Source of the DNA: Mesobacillus subterraneus
Lineage (GTDB): Bacteria > Bacillota > Bacilli > Bacillales > Cytobacillaceae
Reading direction: 5' to 3'
Assembly: GCF_003937825.1 (NCBI RefSeq)
Contig: NZ_RSFW01000014.1
Location: 124,001-188,000 of the forward strand
Length of the DNA: 64,000 bases
Both the position numbers and the translations under genes were made by a program. The notes under the pieces are model-generated. The model saw nothing but the letters and a program-made list of their open reading frames with translations. It did no database searches and was not told where the DNA came from. Of the stretch, positions 41,495-50,561 are shown in pieces; the stretch's first letter is position 1, and each line of letters starts with the position of its first letter.

Positions 41495-42979
41495 TCAAGA
41501 AGTAGTATGGATTTTTTCAGTTGGCTTTATTCCCAGTTCAGGGGCCCGGCGTATGTTGGTTGCCTGTTCGTAGGCATATGCTAGCTTGATCAGCAATGGT
41601 TCGCTGAAGGCTGTTCCGGTGAAGGTGATACCTACCGGCTCGCCGTCAGCGGTAAAGGCTGTTGGCACTGTCACAGATGGATAGCCGGCTCTTGAAGCGA
41701 TTGTCGAACCATCCATCGGAAAAAGGATCGCGTCGACTCCGTATTCTTTCAGGACATAGTCAATGCCCTGCTCTCTTGCCATATACAAGCAGTATTCTAG
41801 CTCTTCCAGGTATTCTGCCTCAGTTAAGGTGCCGCTCGTTGCTTCTGATTCGATCAGGATTTCCTGGCCGTACTTCAGCATTTTTTCACAGTGTTCATAG
41901 TTATAGGCGATGACGTCTGCCAGCGTTTTAACCGGAACACGCGGTGACAATCGATTGAGATAGGCATTCAAACCAGCCTTGAATTCATAGCTCAACACCT
42001 TGTATCCCCACTCTGCCTTGGCAGCCGGAATTGCCGCTTCCACCATCTCGGCACCGAGTTCTTCTAGCAATTCAACCGCTCTTTGGAAAATCTCTTCCTT
42101 TTCCTGAGACAGTTTTCCAATATACTCTTCTCTTGCGACACCGATTTTTGCGCCTTTTAAAGCTTGTTCATCAAATAATTGCTGAAGCTCCGGCATTTCA
42201 ACCATTGTTGCCGGATCTTCCGGGTTCTTTCCGGCAATCGCCTGTAAAAGATAGACGGCATCCTTAACCGTCCTAGCCATTGGGCCAGCGGTATCCTGCG
42301 TATGGGAAATCGGGATGATCCCGCTGCGGCTGACGAGCCCGACTGTCGGCTTGATGCCGACCAGGGAATTTTGTGAGGCCGGATTTAAAATCGAGCCATC
42401 CGTTTCCGTCCCTACCGCAACAGCTGCCAGGTTGGCTGCAATTGAAGCACCAGAGCCAGCACTGGAACCGCCGACTTCGAATTTTTCAGGTCCGTATGGA
42501 TTCAATACTTGTCCGCCGCGCGAGCTGTAGCCGCTTTTCATGTTATTTGCCATGAAATTGGCCCACTCCGTCATATTCGTTTTCCCAAGGATGACGGCAC
42601 CCGCTTCCCTGAGCTTCGTAGCCACGAATGAATCCTTAGGTGCAATCGAATCCTTTAGCGCCAGCGAACCGGCGCTCGTGTGCAATTTATCTTGTGTATC
42701 GATATTGTCTTTTAACAGGACAGGGATTCCGTGCAGCGGCCCTCTTGGACCCTTTTGATTCCGTTCCGCATCAAGCGCAGCTGCGATATGCAGAGCATCC
42801 GGATTCAATTCCAGTACTGAATTGATCTCCTTATCATAAGCAGCGATCCTTGCCATGTACATCAGCACAAGATCATGGGAAGTCATCTCGCCTTTTTCCA
42901 TCTTGTCCTGCATGTCATCAATCGTCGCTTCCGGAAGCCATTCTTCCATTAATGTATTTAAACGAGGATTTTTCACCAT
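41495..42979 (-). CDS. amidase signature family enzyme
   Basis: A 494-residue amidase (GatA-like fold) that hydrolyses an amide of unknown identity. The Ser-Ser-Lys centre is visible: Lys in GIPVLLKDNID (about 90), and the Gly/Ser loop GGSSAGSGASIAANL with the cis-Ser and nucleophile in the next strand (GTETDGSILNPASQN). It differs from GatA in length and in lacking gatC/gatB neighbours, so a catabolic amidase is likelier. The ATG at 42979 is 7 bases behind AAAGGA; two TTG codons precede it. Confidence 0.9.
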   Translation of the reverse strand: MVKNPRLNTLMEEWLPEATIDDMQDKMEKGEMTSHDLVLMYMARIAAYDKEINSVLELNPDALHIAAALDAERNQKGPRGPLHGIPVLLKDNIDTQDKLHTSAGSLALKDSIAPKDSFVATKLREAGAVILGKTNMTEWANFMANNMKSGYSSRGGQVLNPYGPEKFEVGGSSAGSGASIAANLAAVAVGTETDGSILNPASQNSLVGIKPTVGLVSRSGIIPISHTQDTAGPMARTVKDAVYLLQAIAGKNPEDPATMVEMPELQQLFDEQALKGAKIGVAREEYIGKLSQEKEEIFQRAVELLEELGAEMVEAAIPAAKAEWGYKVLSYEFKAGLNAYLNRLSPRVPVKTLADVIAYNYEHCEKMLKYGQEILIESEATSGTLTEAEYLEELEYCLYMAREQGIDYVLKEYGVDAILFPMDGSTIASRAGYPSVTVPTAFTADGEPVGITFTGTAFSEPLLIKLAYAYEQATNIRRAPELGIKPTEKIHTTS

Positions 42980-43049
42980 CAACAATTCCTTTCCAACATA
43001 AACTCCGTTATATATATTCTAAACCATTGTGGAATAATCCTTTTTCCAC

Positions 43050-43086
43050 TGTAAAAAAGCTACAGGCCGTGAGCCTATAGCTTTTA
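43050..43086 (-). terminator. intrinsic terminator of the helicase gene
   Basis: AAAAGCTA-AGGC / GCCT-TAGCTTTT hairpin (43055-43085), with T residues on the minus-strand side. Confidence 0.8.
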
Positions 43087-43090
43087 AGAC

Positions 43091-44236
43091 TTATTTTTTC
43101 ACATCGACGATTTTGCCATTGTAAAACTCTTTAAGAGCTGGCTCAGCATTGAGTGCCTTGCTGAACTTTTTCAAATCGCGTTCTTCACGTTCATTGACAA
43201 TCGAGATGACAGTTCCCTCTGCACCGAAGCGGCCGGTGCGTCCTGAACGGTGGACATATTGTTCCTGCTCCCTTGGAAAATCAAAGTGAAGGACGTGCGT
43301 AACGCCTTTGATATCCAGTCCGCGTGCGGCAATATCCGTCACAAGCAGCATTTCACTGTCGCCTTCACGGAATTTCGTTAGATAACGCTGACGGTCCTGC
43401 TTCGTCAGGTCGCTGTGCAGCTGCCCGACGTGTATGTCCTTGAACTTCAGTTTTTCAGCAGCGATGGTCAGGTTGGCGATATCCTTAATAAACACAAGCG
43501 TCTTGATCCCTTTCAGACGTGCGATTTTCTCAAGGATCTTAATCTTGTCACGCTGTTCGCTGCGGAAGTAAATATGCTCGATTTTAGCAGCATCGATGGT
43601 TTCATCCTTTTTCACCCGGATGATCTCGGGCTCATTGGCAAGGTTTTTTATTCCCTGCTCAATCGCTGGCGGAAGCGTTGCAGAGAACAAGAGCAGCTGG
43701 CGCTGGTCTGCAAGCGTCGATTTCACGATATTTTTTACCGTTTCATTGTGCTTCGGTGTCAGCAGCTGATCGCCTTCATCAAGCACTACCGTCTGGACCT
43801 TATGCATCTTCAGCTTTTTCTGCTTGATCAGTTCGTATGTCCGGCCAGGTGTTCCGATAATGACGTGCGGACTCTTCTTCAGCTTGTCGATCTGGCGTTT
43901 CAAGTTGGCCCCGCCGATCAGAGTCGCTGCCTTTATGTCACTGCCTTCTCCCCATTTCTGGATTTCGGACAGAATCTGCATCACCAGCTCCTGAGAGGAG
44001 GCAAGGATCACGGCCTGCGTATTCTGCCTTTTCGGATCGATTTTATTTAAAACAGGCAGCAAGTACGCCAGGGTCTTGCCCGTCCCGGTCGGTGATTCCG
44101 CGGCCACATCTTTTCCTTCTAAAATAAGAGGGATTGCCGTCGACTGGACAGAGGTCATCGTCTCGAATTCAGCCTTCTCCCAGGCCTGCTGCAGGAACGG
44201 CTTCAATTGTGGAATAATTGGTTGTGTGTCTGACAT
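43091..44236 (-). CDS. DEAD-box RNA helicase with DEGD motif
   Basis: A 381-residue single-core RNA helicase without C-terminal RNA-binding extension. Motifs: I (ESPTGTGKTLAYLLP), Ib (GTPGRTYEL), II (VVLDEGDQLL, so DEGD instead of DEAD), III (FSATLP), V/VI (VTDIAARGLDIKGV, HRSGRTGRFG). The size and simple layout resemble the Bacillus helicase YfmL, which acts in ribosome assembly and cold adaptation; this identity is tentative. The ATG at 44236 lies 5 bases behind AAGGAGA; upstream in-frame codons extend only into non-conserved sequence. Confidence 0.9.
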   Translation of the reverse strand: MSDTQPIIPQLKPFLQQAWEKAEFETMTSVQSTAIPLILEGKDVAAESPTGTGKTLAYLLPVLNKIDPKRQNTQAVILASSQELVMQILSEIQKWGEGSDIKAATLIGGANLKRQIDKLKKSPHVIIGTPGRTYELIKQKKLKMHKVQTVVLDEGDQLLTPKHNETVKNIVKSTLADQRQLLLFSATLPPAIEQGIKNLANEPEIIRVKKDETIDAAKIEHIYFRSEQRDKIKILEKIARLKGIKTLVFIKDIANLTIAAEKLKFKDIHVGQLHSDLTKQDRQRYLTKFREGDSEMLLVTDIAARGLDIKGVTHVLHFDFPREQEQYVHRSGRTGRFGAEGTVISIVNEREERDLKKFSKALNAEPALKEFYNGKIVDVKK

Positions 44237-44327
44237 GATATTCTCCTTCAAGTTAAACATTCTAGTAATGATACTAGCTAAAAAGGGTGTATAAGTCCAG
44301 TATTCCCCTGCTCCATGTGATTTCTTC

Positions 44328-44360
44328 AAAAAAAGAAGAGCGCAAAGTCTGCACTCTTCC
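44328..44360 (-). terminator. intrinsic terminator of the nucleotidase gene
   Basis: GAAGAGTGCA / TGCGCTCTTC stem (44335-44359) followed on the minus strand by TTTTTTT. Confidence 0.8.
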
Positions 44361-44369
44361 TTAAGAATT

Positions 44370-47300
44370 TTAATTTAATTTCGTTACACGGCCTTCGACT
44401 TTTGGATCAACACTTTCGTGTGCTTTGAGATAATTGACCAATGCGTCAAGGTCAACCACGTCGATTGTGCGGTCTGTAATCGTTGCGAGGATGGCATAGC
44501 CGTCACCGCCGCCAGCCATATAGTTATTGACTGTGATGGAGTACTTTTGGTCCATCGCAAGAGGAGTGCCGTCATTCTTCACGACAGAAACAATGCGGTC
44601 TCCAGCTGCTCTCGTTTCATCATACGTCACTTTAAGACCGGAAAGCGGCATGATGCGGACTTTGCTGCCCCATTGCTGTTCAAGCAATTCCTTGATTTGA
44701 GCGCCAGTTACATTCATTTTTACAAGGTCGTTGCCGAATGGCTGTACTGTGAAGGCTTCCTTCCAAGTAATTTCTCCTTCGTTAATGTCTCCGCGGACTC
44801 CGCCAGAGTTCATGAACGCAAAGTCTGTTCCTGTCTGCCAGCGCATCGCATCAGCGATCAGGTTGCCCATAGCCGACTCGCCTGCAGCGTTGGCAGTACG
44901 GCTGATATAGTTTGGCGTGTATCCAATTACTTCGTTTAAAATCGGGGCCACATCATCAACATAGCGGTCAAGCATCGCTTTGATTTCTGCATCTGGTTCG
45001 ATCTTGTCACGGAAAGTTGAGACGATTGCAGCAGATCCGGACATGACATCCTTCGTTTTAGGATGGATCAACAGGTCTACATCAGAGAAAGCAGTACCTG
45101 AAGAATATGACTGGACAACAATTTTGCCGTCTACCACTGTATTTGTGTAAGCGTGGTTGTGTCCGCCTAATAATACATCGACTTCGTCGTCTACATTCTT
45201 AGCGATTTCCACCAGTTCTTCCCCTGCACCCGATCCATCAGGTTTTGAGAAAGATGGGTTATGAGCTAAAACAACAATCGTTTCGACACCTTGTTGTTTC
45301 AATTCCTCTGTGTATGTGTTGATTGCTTCTGTTTCGTCAGTAAACACAACATCTTGTACTGCGCTTGGAATAACAATGCTTGGTGTATCGGAAAGTGCGA
45401 CACCGATGATTCCAACAGGAACACCATTTACTTCCTGGATCGTGTATGGCTCTACAATATGTTCGCCAGTCGCTTTATCCAAAACATTTGCAGCAACATA
45501 TGGGAAGTTCGCGCCTTCAAATTCACCATATTTTTCAACTGTATTCGGATGGCTGCCGCCGTTGATCAGGCGGAGCATTTCCTCAACACCTTCGTCAAAT
45601 TCGTGGTTTCCTAAAGTACCTGCATCAAAACCAAGCTCGTTAAGGATTTTGATTGTAGGCTCGTCCTGCAGCAAAGCAGAAACAGGAGAACTTGCTCCTA
45701 CAACATCTCCAGCATGGAGCAATAAGGTGTTCGGGTTTTCTGCTTCATGTTTCTTAAGGTATGCGGCAAGGTATTCTACTCCGCCTGCATTGATACTCTG
45801 ATTATACGTATCAAGCTGACCATGGAAGTCATTGATGCCTAGAAGCTGAAGGCCAATCGGCAAGTGCAGCTGGAACTTAGCGAATCCGCTGTCCAGCGTT
45901 CCGAGATAATCAACTAATCCATTCTCCGGCAATGCGTTCTGTGCAGCTGGCGTAGAGTTGAACGTGACGTTCAGCTCTTTGCTTACGCCGGCAAAACTCC
46001 AGTTCTGATCAGCAGATGGGTCGATTGTTCCCACTTCACGGATATAATCGATAATGACCTGGCGATTTTCATCGGGATACATTTCAACCGCTGTCATATT
46101 TTTGACCCCAGGGAATGTACCTGTTGCACGGTAGTTGTTTGTGACAACAAGGAACTCCTGCTCAAGGTTAATTGGCTGGCCGTTGTACTGAAGGTTCTTA
46201 ATTCGGCTCGCATCAGCGTTCACCAACTTGCCATCCTTATCGTACTTAGCCGGTCCTGTGACATCAATCTGATACGTAACACCATCGATAACATCATAGT
46301 TGTAAACAGGGTAATTCGGATTGATCAGCGCTTGTTCTTCTGTTCTGTTTTCATCAATTTGGTTGAATTGTCCTGCAGACATTTCAAGCCATTCTTTTAC
46401 ATCGCTTCCCTTGATCTTAATTGTCGCAACTGTATTTGGATACAGATAAAGATCCGCTACGTTCTTGATGGCAATTGTTCCAGCAGGAATATAAGTATAA
46501 TCACTTGCCCCGCCTCTGCCTGATTTGAATGGTGCACCAGCAGAAAGGATCGGAAGGTTTTCATCAGGCGTGCCCTTCACTTGCTTTTCCACATACCACT
46601 TTTGCGCATTTGTCACGATCTGGATGGATGGATCGTCCTGCACCAATGCGAAGTAGCTGTGGATGTCCCCAGCTGTATTTCCAACAGGCTGGTTGACATA
46701 TTTAACCGTACCTTCGTGATCTTCTTTTACCGCCTCTAAAATGGCTGGATCAGCATCAACTAAAGGTTTCTTTGCTACCTTGTCCCAAATAGCTCTTAGT
46801 TCTGACTTGGAACTCTTAACACTCCACTTGCCTTTTTCCTTGGCAATCGTCAAGTCCATGACTCCTAGCTGGTTGCCCCAGTTTCCTGCCATGACAACAG
46901 GCACGCCATTGATTGTTCCATTGGCTGGGTCCACGCCTGGAAGGTTCTTGAAATCTCCTGGGAATGTCAGGTGGTTATGCCCAGTGATAATTGCATCGAT
47001 GCCATCAACCAAAGAAAGGTCATATGTTGCATTCTCTTCCATCTCGACAATCTGCTCATCGCCAATACCTGAGTGGGAAAGTGCGATGATCAGGTCTGCA
47101 CCCTCTTCTTTCATCTTAGGAATCTGCGCTTCAACAGATTTCACAATATCCTTCGTAATGACCTCGCCTTCAAGATTTGCCTTGTCCCATTGCATGATCT
47201 GCGGCGTCACGGCACCGACAACACCGACCTTGATGACATGCGTTTTACCGTTTTTATCGGTTACTTTCTTATCAAAAATCGTATATGGCTTAAAGTAGTT

Positions 47301-47876
47301 TTCATCGTTGTCAGGATTGTCGTCACCATCATCTTTGTACACGTTTGCATTCACGTATGGCATTGGCGCGTCATTCAGTACTTCATCAAGGAAGTCCAGG
47401 CCGTAATTGAACTCATGGTTTCCGACTGTCGCTGCATCATAGTCCAGCAGTTCCATTGCTTCGAAAACTGGGTGCATCTCGCCATCCTCGAGAGGATCCA
47501 CCTTCGCTTTGTAATCGCCAAGCGGATTTCCCTGAATCAGGTCGCCATTATCAAAAAGAAGATTGTTCTTTCCTTCCTTTTCTGCCCTTGCCTGTTTGAT
47601 TAATGTAGCTGTTTTCGCAAGGCCGAACTCATGCGAAACAGTATCTTTGTAATAATCATAGTTATATAAATGTGTATGAATATCTGTCGTTCCAAGAATT
47701 CGCAGCTGTACTTCATGCTTTCCAGCCTGTTCTGGCTTTCCAACCTGAGCAGGTTTTCCTGCATGTTCAGGCTTTCCTGCTGCAAATGCTTGCCATGAAA
47801 CCGGTCCTGCCAATACAGATAATGCCATTGTTGTCGCAACAACGGATTTTCCAAGTTTGCGCAAAGGCTTGTTCAA
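44370..47876 (-). CDS. yfkN: YfkN-like two-unit 5'-nucleotidase / 2',3'-cyclic phosphodiesterase
   Basis: A 1168-residue secreted enzyme that dephosphorylates extracellular nucleotides. A signal peptide (1-about 32, SVLAGPVSWQAFA) is followed by three AGKPE-like repeats and two metallophosphatase + 5'-nucleotidase C units. Unit 1 shows LGTTDIHTHLYNYDY, GNHEFNYG and GHNHLTF; unit 2 shows LGINDFHGQLD, GNHEFDEG and GGHNHAYT. Bacillus subtilis YfkN is longer and wall-anchored by an LPxTG-type signal; here the protein ends soon after the second domain without one, so it may be freely secreted. TTG at 47876 is preferred, nine bases behind AAGGAG; the ATG at 47885 touches that site. Confidence 0.9.
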   Translation of the reverse strand: MNKPLRKLGKSVVATTMALSVLAGPVSWQAFAAGKPEHAGKPAQVGKPEQAGKHEVQLRILGTTDIHTHLYNYDYYKDTVSHEFGLAKTATLIKQARAEKEGKNNLLFDNGDLIQGNPLGDYKAKVDPLEDGEMHPVFEAMELLDYDAATVGNHEFNYGLDFLDEVLNDAPMPYVNANVYKDDGDDNPDNDENYFKPYTIFDKKVTDKNGKTHVIKVGVVGAVTPQIMQWDKANLEGEVITKDIVKSVEAQIPKMKEEGADLIIALSHSGIGDEQIVEMEENATYDLSLVDGIDAIITGHNHLTFPGDFKNLPGVDPANGTINGVPVVMAGNWGNQLGVMDLTIAKEKGKWSVKSSKSELRAIWDKVAKKPLVDADPAILEAVKEDHEGTVKYVNQPVGNTAGDIHSYFALVQDDPSIQIVTNAQKWYVEKQVKGTPDENLPILSAGAPFKSGRGGASDYTYIPAGTIAIKNVADLYLYPNTVATIKIKGSDVKEWLEMSAGQFNQIDENRTEEQALINPNYPVYNYDVIDGVTYQIDVTGPAKYDKDGKLVNADASRIKNLQYNGQPINLEQEFLVVTNNYRATGTFPGVKNMTAVEMYPDENRQVIIDYIREVGTIDPSADQNWSFAGVSKELNVTFNSTPAAQNALPENGLVDYLGTLDSGFAKFQLHLPIGLQLLGINDFHGQLDTYNQSINAGGVEYLAAYLKKHEAENPNTLLLHAGDVVGASSPVSALLQDEPTIKILNELGFDAGTLGNHEFDEGVEEMLRLINGGSHPNTVEKYGEFEGANFPYVAANVLDKATGEHIVEPYTIQEVNGVPVGIIGVALSDTPSIVIPSAVQDVVFTDETEAINTYTEELKQQGVETIVVLAHNPSFSKPDGSGAGEELVEIAKNVDDEVDVLLGGHNHAYTNTVVDGKIVVQSYSSGTAFSDVDLLIHPKTKDVMSGSAAIVSTFRDKIEPDAEIKAMLDRYVDDVAPILNEVIGYTPNYISRTANAAGESAMGNLIADAMRWQTGTDFAFMNSGGVRGDINEGEITWKEAFTVQPFGNDLVKMNVTGAQIKELLEQQWGSKVRIMPLSGLKVTYDETRAAGDRIVSVVKNDGTPLAMDQKYSITVNNYMAGGGDGYAILATITDRTIDVVDLDALVNYLKAHESVDPKVEGRVTKLN

Positions 47877-48167
47877 GAAATCCATCTCCTTAATAAATAG
47901 ATTGATAGCATACGTGTTAATTATAGTAGGATTGGAGAATAAGCAAATGGACTATAAGACCTGAATTTTCTTAACTTTTTGTAAAGTTCCAGTAAAAAAA
48001 CAGGACTTTACTACCTGTATTTGTAAATACCCCTCGAAAATTGTCAGCTGAATCGAATTATATTATTAATATTTTTACTGAAAAAGCCCTACCGAAAATA
48101 TTCCAAGATTGATAGCACACTTGAGTGGTAATGTAAAAGACAGACCTTTATGAGGAGTGTTTGCGTG

Positions 48168-49220
48168 ATGAAGGAATTATTGAAGGAATTGCTCTTGATT
48201 GACAGCTCCACTCAGGAAGGTGCAAATCAGGCGGTGGAGTTTTGCAAGCAATGGCTGCTGGAGCATGAATTAGAACCCAATCTGATTGAAAACAAGGGCT
48301 ATAAAATGCTGGTTTGCGAGATTGGTGAAGGCGATGCAACGATTATTTTTAACGGACATGTCGATGTTGTCAGCGGGAAAAAGGACCAGTTCATTCCTGT
48401 TGAAAAAGACGGCAGGATGTACGCAAGAGGGGCAGCTGATATGAAAGCTGGCGTTGTGGCAATGATGGTTGCGATGAAAGAGCTGCGCAACGAAAAACTC
48501 GGCGTGAAAATTCAGCTGCAAATCGTCTCGGATGAGGAAACCGGCGGCAGCAATTGCACTGGCTACCTGGCTGAGAATGGCTACCGCGGCGACTTCGTTA
48601 TCTGCTCGGAGCCTACCCAGCTGGGACTTGCGTTGCAGGCCAAGGGTGTTTTGCGTCTTGAAGTAGAAGTGCACGGGAAATCAGCGCATGGCAGCAGGCC
48701 GTGGGAAGGCGACAATGCGATTGTCAAAGCCTATCAAGCCTACGAAAAGGTGCTCGAGTTGCCTTTTACAAAGGAAAGCTCGGAATTCTATCCCTCCCCC
48801 TCTGTCAACCTGGCGATCATCTCCGGCGGCGAGGTATTCAACAAGGTACCTGACCGTTGCGTCATGTCCCTCGACATCCGCTACCTCCCGGGACAGAATC
48901 CGGATAAAATTGTCCAGCAGATTGAAAGCGTCACGGATGGAGAGGTACGAATCAGCATGATGGGAATTCCTGTGGCAACCGAGAGCGACAACCCATTCAT
49001 TCTCGAATTAAAATCCATTTTGGAGAAGCATATCGGCGGTGAAGCCGTCATGTTCGGACAGCACGGGGCAGCAGACACCCAATACTTCTCCGCCCACGGA
49101 ATCCCGGCAATTGAGTTCGGACCACAAGGAGGCAACTGGCATGGCGATGATGAATTCGTAGTGCTTGAATCCATTGAGAAGTACAAAAACATTCTGGTCG
49201 ATTATGTAAAAATATACTGA
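48168..49220 (+). CDS. M20 family metallopeptidase (ArgE/DapE-like)
   Basis: A 350-residue zinc peptidase/deacylase. Metal-site motifs are FNGHVDVVSGKKD (His, Asp), ARGAADMKAG, SDEETGGSNCTGYL (Glu pair) and, near the end, FGQHGAADTQYF. A dimerisation lid domain (KGVLRLEVEVHGKSAHGSRP) lies in the centre. Members include acetylornithine deacetylase and succinyl-diaminopimelate desuccinylase, but without pathway neighbours the substrate stays open. The start is ATG at 48168 or GTG at 48165, both behind GAGGAG (48152-48157). Monocistronic. Confidence 0.88.
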   Translation: MKELLKELLLIDSSTQEGANQAVEFCKQWLLEHELEPNLIENKGYKMLVCEIGEGDATIIFNGHVDVVSGKKDQFIPVEKDGRMYARGAADMKAGVVAMMVAMKELRNEKLGVKIQLQIVSDEETGGSNCTGYLAENGYRGDFVICSEPTQLGLALQAKGVLRLEVEVHGKSAHGSRPWEGDNAIVKAYQAYEKVLELPFTKESSEFYPSPSVNLAIISGGEVFNKVPDRCVMSLDIRYLPGQNPDKIVQQIESVTDGEVRISMMGIPVATESDNPFILELKSILEKHIGGEAVMFGQHGAADTQYFSAHGIPAIEFGPQGGNWHGDDEFVVLESIEKYKNILVDYVKIY

Positions 49221-49224
49221 TGAG

Positions 49225-49252
49225 AAAAGACAGCCGACCCGGCTGTCTTTTT
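49225..49252. terminator. bidirectional intrinsic terminator
   Basis: AAAGACAGCC / GGCTGTCTTT hairpin with T run, between the converging M20 peptidase and M50 protease genes. Confidence 0.85.
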
Positions 49253-50429
49253 AACTGCTGTAACGATATTTCTTGGACCATGAATAAAGCAATAAACCCA
49301 AAACGATCACGATTTGCAGCAAAAAGACAACCGAATCCCAAAAACGAATGCTGTTGATTGGTTCCGTTAAACCAGGCACCATAATTTCTTTAATAGCGAA
49401 AATCATTTGTGGAATGTAGTAGTAGGCGGTGATGGTTAGGGTGAGGAGGATGCCGGATAAGTAAAAACCAGCATACCTGCGGACGATTTTCTCTTCCCCA
49501 GCAAATGTTTCCGTTTCTTGCACACGCAGGAATGGCAACCACCTGGCTAAGAAGTTGCGACCATTCTCCATCAGATTATAGCAGCCTGTTTTGTTTTCCA
49601 TTACATAGTATAAATCCGTCTTCATGAATACGGCTGCCTGATAAATAAGTCGGATAAACGTATTCAGCACAATCAACTTCAGTATCCCCATCCCGAGGCT
49701 ACTTTCGCTCACGAATAACTGGGCAGATAAAGCCAGGAACAATACAACAATATCAAAATACATCCCCGCCAGGTAAAGCTTATTGCGCTTTTCAGCAGGC
49801 AATTCCCACACATGGGACATATCTGTCTGTAAAACAACGTAAAACAACCGATGTCCCAATTCAATTTTAGCCGGCAAACCCTCTGACCTGGCCGCAAGCA
49901 CATGACCAAATTCGTGCAGGATCACAAGCAAGAAGCTGATTAACATCAATGCGATGATATTTTGGAACATTAGGTCAAACGCAAACAGGTCAGAATACCG
50001 TGGAAATATATCGGGATTAAACAGAGTCAAACCTGTACTTGCTATGAGTAAGAGGAAGTACAGCTTTGAACTGATATTGTTGAAGAAGAAACGACCAAAG
50101 CTTTCTGGGAGCCAGGAGAAGCCTGGATAGTTACTCTGTCCTGAACTACTTGATATTTCTTCACCATCTAGCTTGCTAATTAAATTGAATTCAAGGAGCT
50201 GGGAGACAAAGTTCAATAAATCTATATCTTCATGTGGATATCTAATAACCAATGCTTTTTCCACTTCATACAATGGTTTTTCTTGATTAATCAGTTCAAT
50301 AGCACTAATACAAACCTCTGGCATTTCGTAAAACTCGCCATTCATTACATCTTCGACAATAAAATGTTTTTGATCTTTACGAATAGCTAGTTGTTTAAGT
50401 GTAACCTCTGTCTCATAGGTAAAAACCAT
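49251..50429 (-). CDS. M50 zinc metalloprotease with PqqD-like N-terminal domain
   Basis: A 392-residue membrane protein. Residues about 1-95 (EVTLKQLAIRKDQKHFIVED, then VCISAIELINQEKPLYEVEK) have the strand and helix pattern of PqqD-type peptide-recognition (RRE) domains. Four or more membrane segments follow; the first part of the M50 (site-2-protease-like) active site is LLVILHEFGHVLAARSEG, with zinc ligands HEFGH. A distal ligand is likely in the GMYFDIVV region. Such RRE-M50 proteins process or export small modified peptides. It follows, behind a terminator, a 21-codon peptide gene and an HD-GYP gene. ATG at 50429 lies 6 bases behind AAGGTG. Confidence 0.8.
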   Translation of the reverse strand: MVFTYETEVTLKQLAIRKDQKHFIVEDVMNGEFYEMPEVCISAIELINQEKPLYEVEKALVIRYPHEDIDLLNFVSQLLEFNLISKLDGEEISSSSGQSNYPGFSWLPESFGRFFFNNISSKLYFLLLIASTGLTLFNPDIFPRYSDLFAFDLMFQNIIALMLISFLLVILHEFGHVLAARSEGLPAKIELGHRLFYVVLQTDMSHVWELPAEKRNKLYLAGMYFDIVVLFLALSAQLFVSESSLGMGILKLIVLNTFIRLIYQAAVFMKTDLYYVMENKTGCYNLMENGRNFLARWLPFLRVQETETFAGEEKIVRRYAGFYLSGILLTLTITAYYYIPQMIFAIKEIMVPGLTEPINSIRFWDSVVFLLQIVIVLGLLLYSWSKKYRYSS

Positions 50430-50455
50430 ACCCATCACCTTACCAAAGTAATGTA

Positions 50456-50493
50456 AAGAGGGATGTTTGCAGAAACTTAACATCCCCCTTCTT
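50456..50493 (-). terminator. internal terminator between the micropeptide and the M50 gene
   Basis: GGGATGTT / AACATCCC stem (about 50460-50487) followed on the minus strand by CTCTTT. It lies 3 bases after the micropeptide stop and 30 before the M50 start, so it probably reduces rather than blocks read-through, as is usual between a precursor peptide and its processing enzymes. Confidence 0.65.
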
Positions 50494-50495
50494 AA

Positions 50496-50561
50496 TTATT
50501 GTTTAGAAAATGGACACCACCAGCAAGTTGTTTTGATTTTCTTTAGCTTACGAATCTTCAT
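50496..50561 (-). CDS. 21-residue CWWC micropeptide (candidate signal or RiPP precursor)
   Basis: A tiny ORF with a near-perfect ribosome binding site (GAGGAGGTGA, 6-9 bases upstream). Its start codon overlaps the HD-GYP stop codon as ATGA, so translation is coupled. The first ten residues (MKIRKLKKIK) are strongly basic; the core is TTCWWCPFSKQ with two cysteines enclosing two tryptophans. The next gene codes for a PqqD-M50 protease. Peptide size, Cys/Trp core and adjacent RRE protease suggest a ribosomally made, processed peptide. No known family recognised. Confidence 0.65.
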   Translation of the reverse strand: MKIRKLKKIKTTCWWCPFSKQ

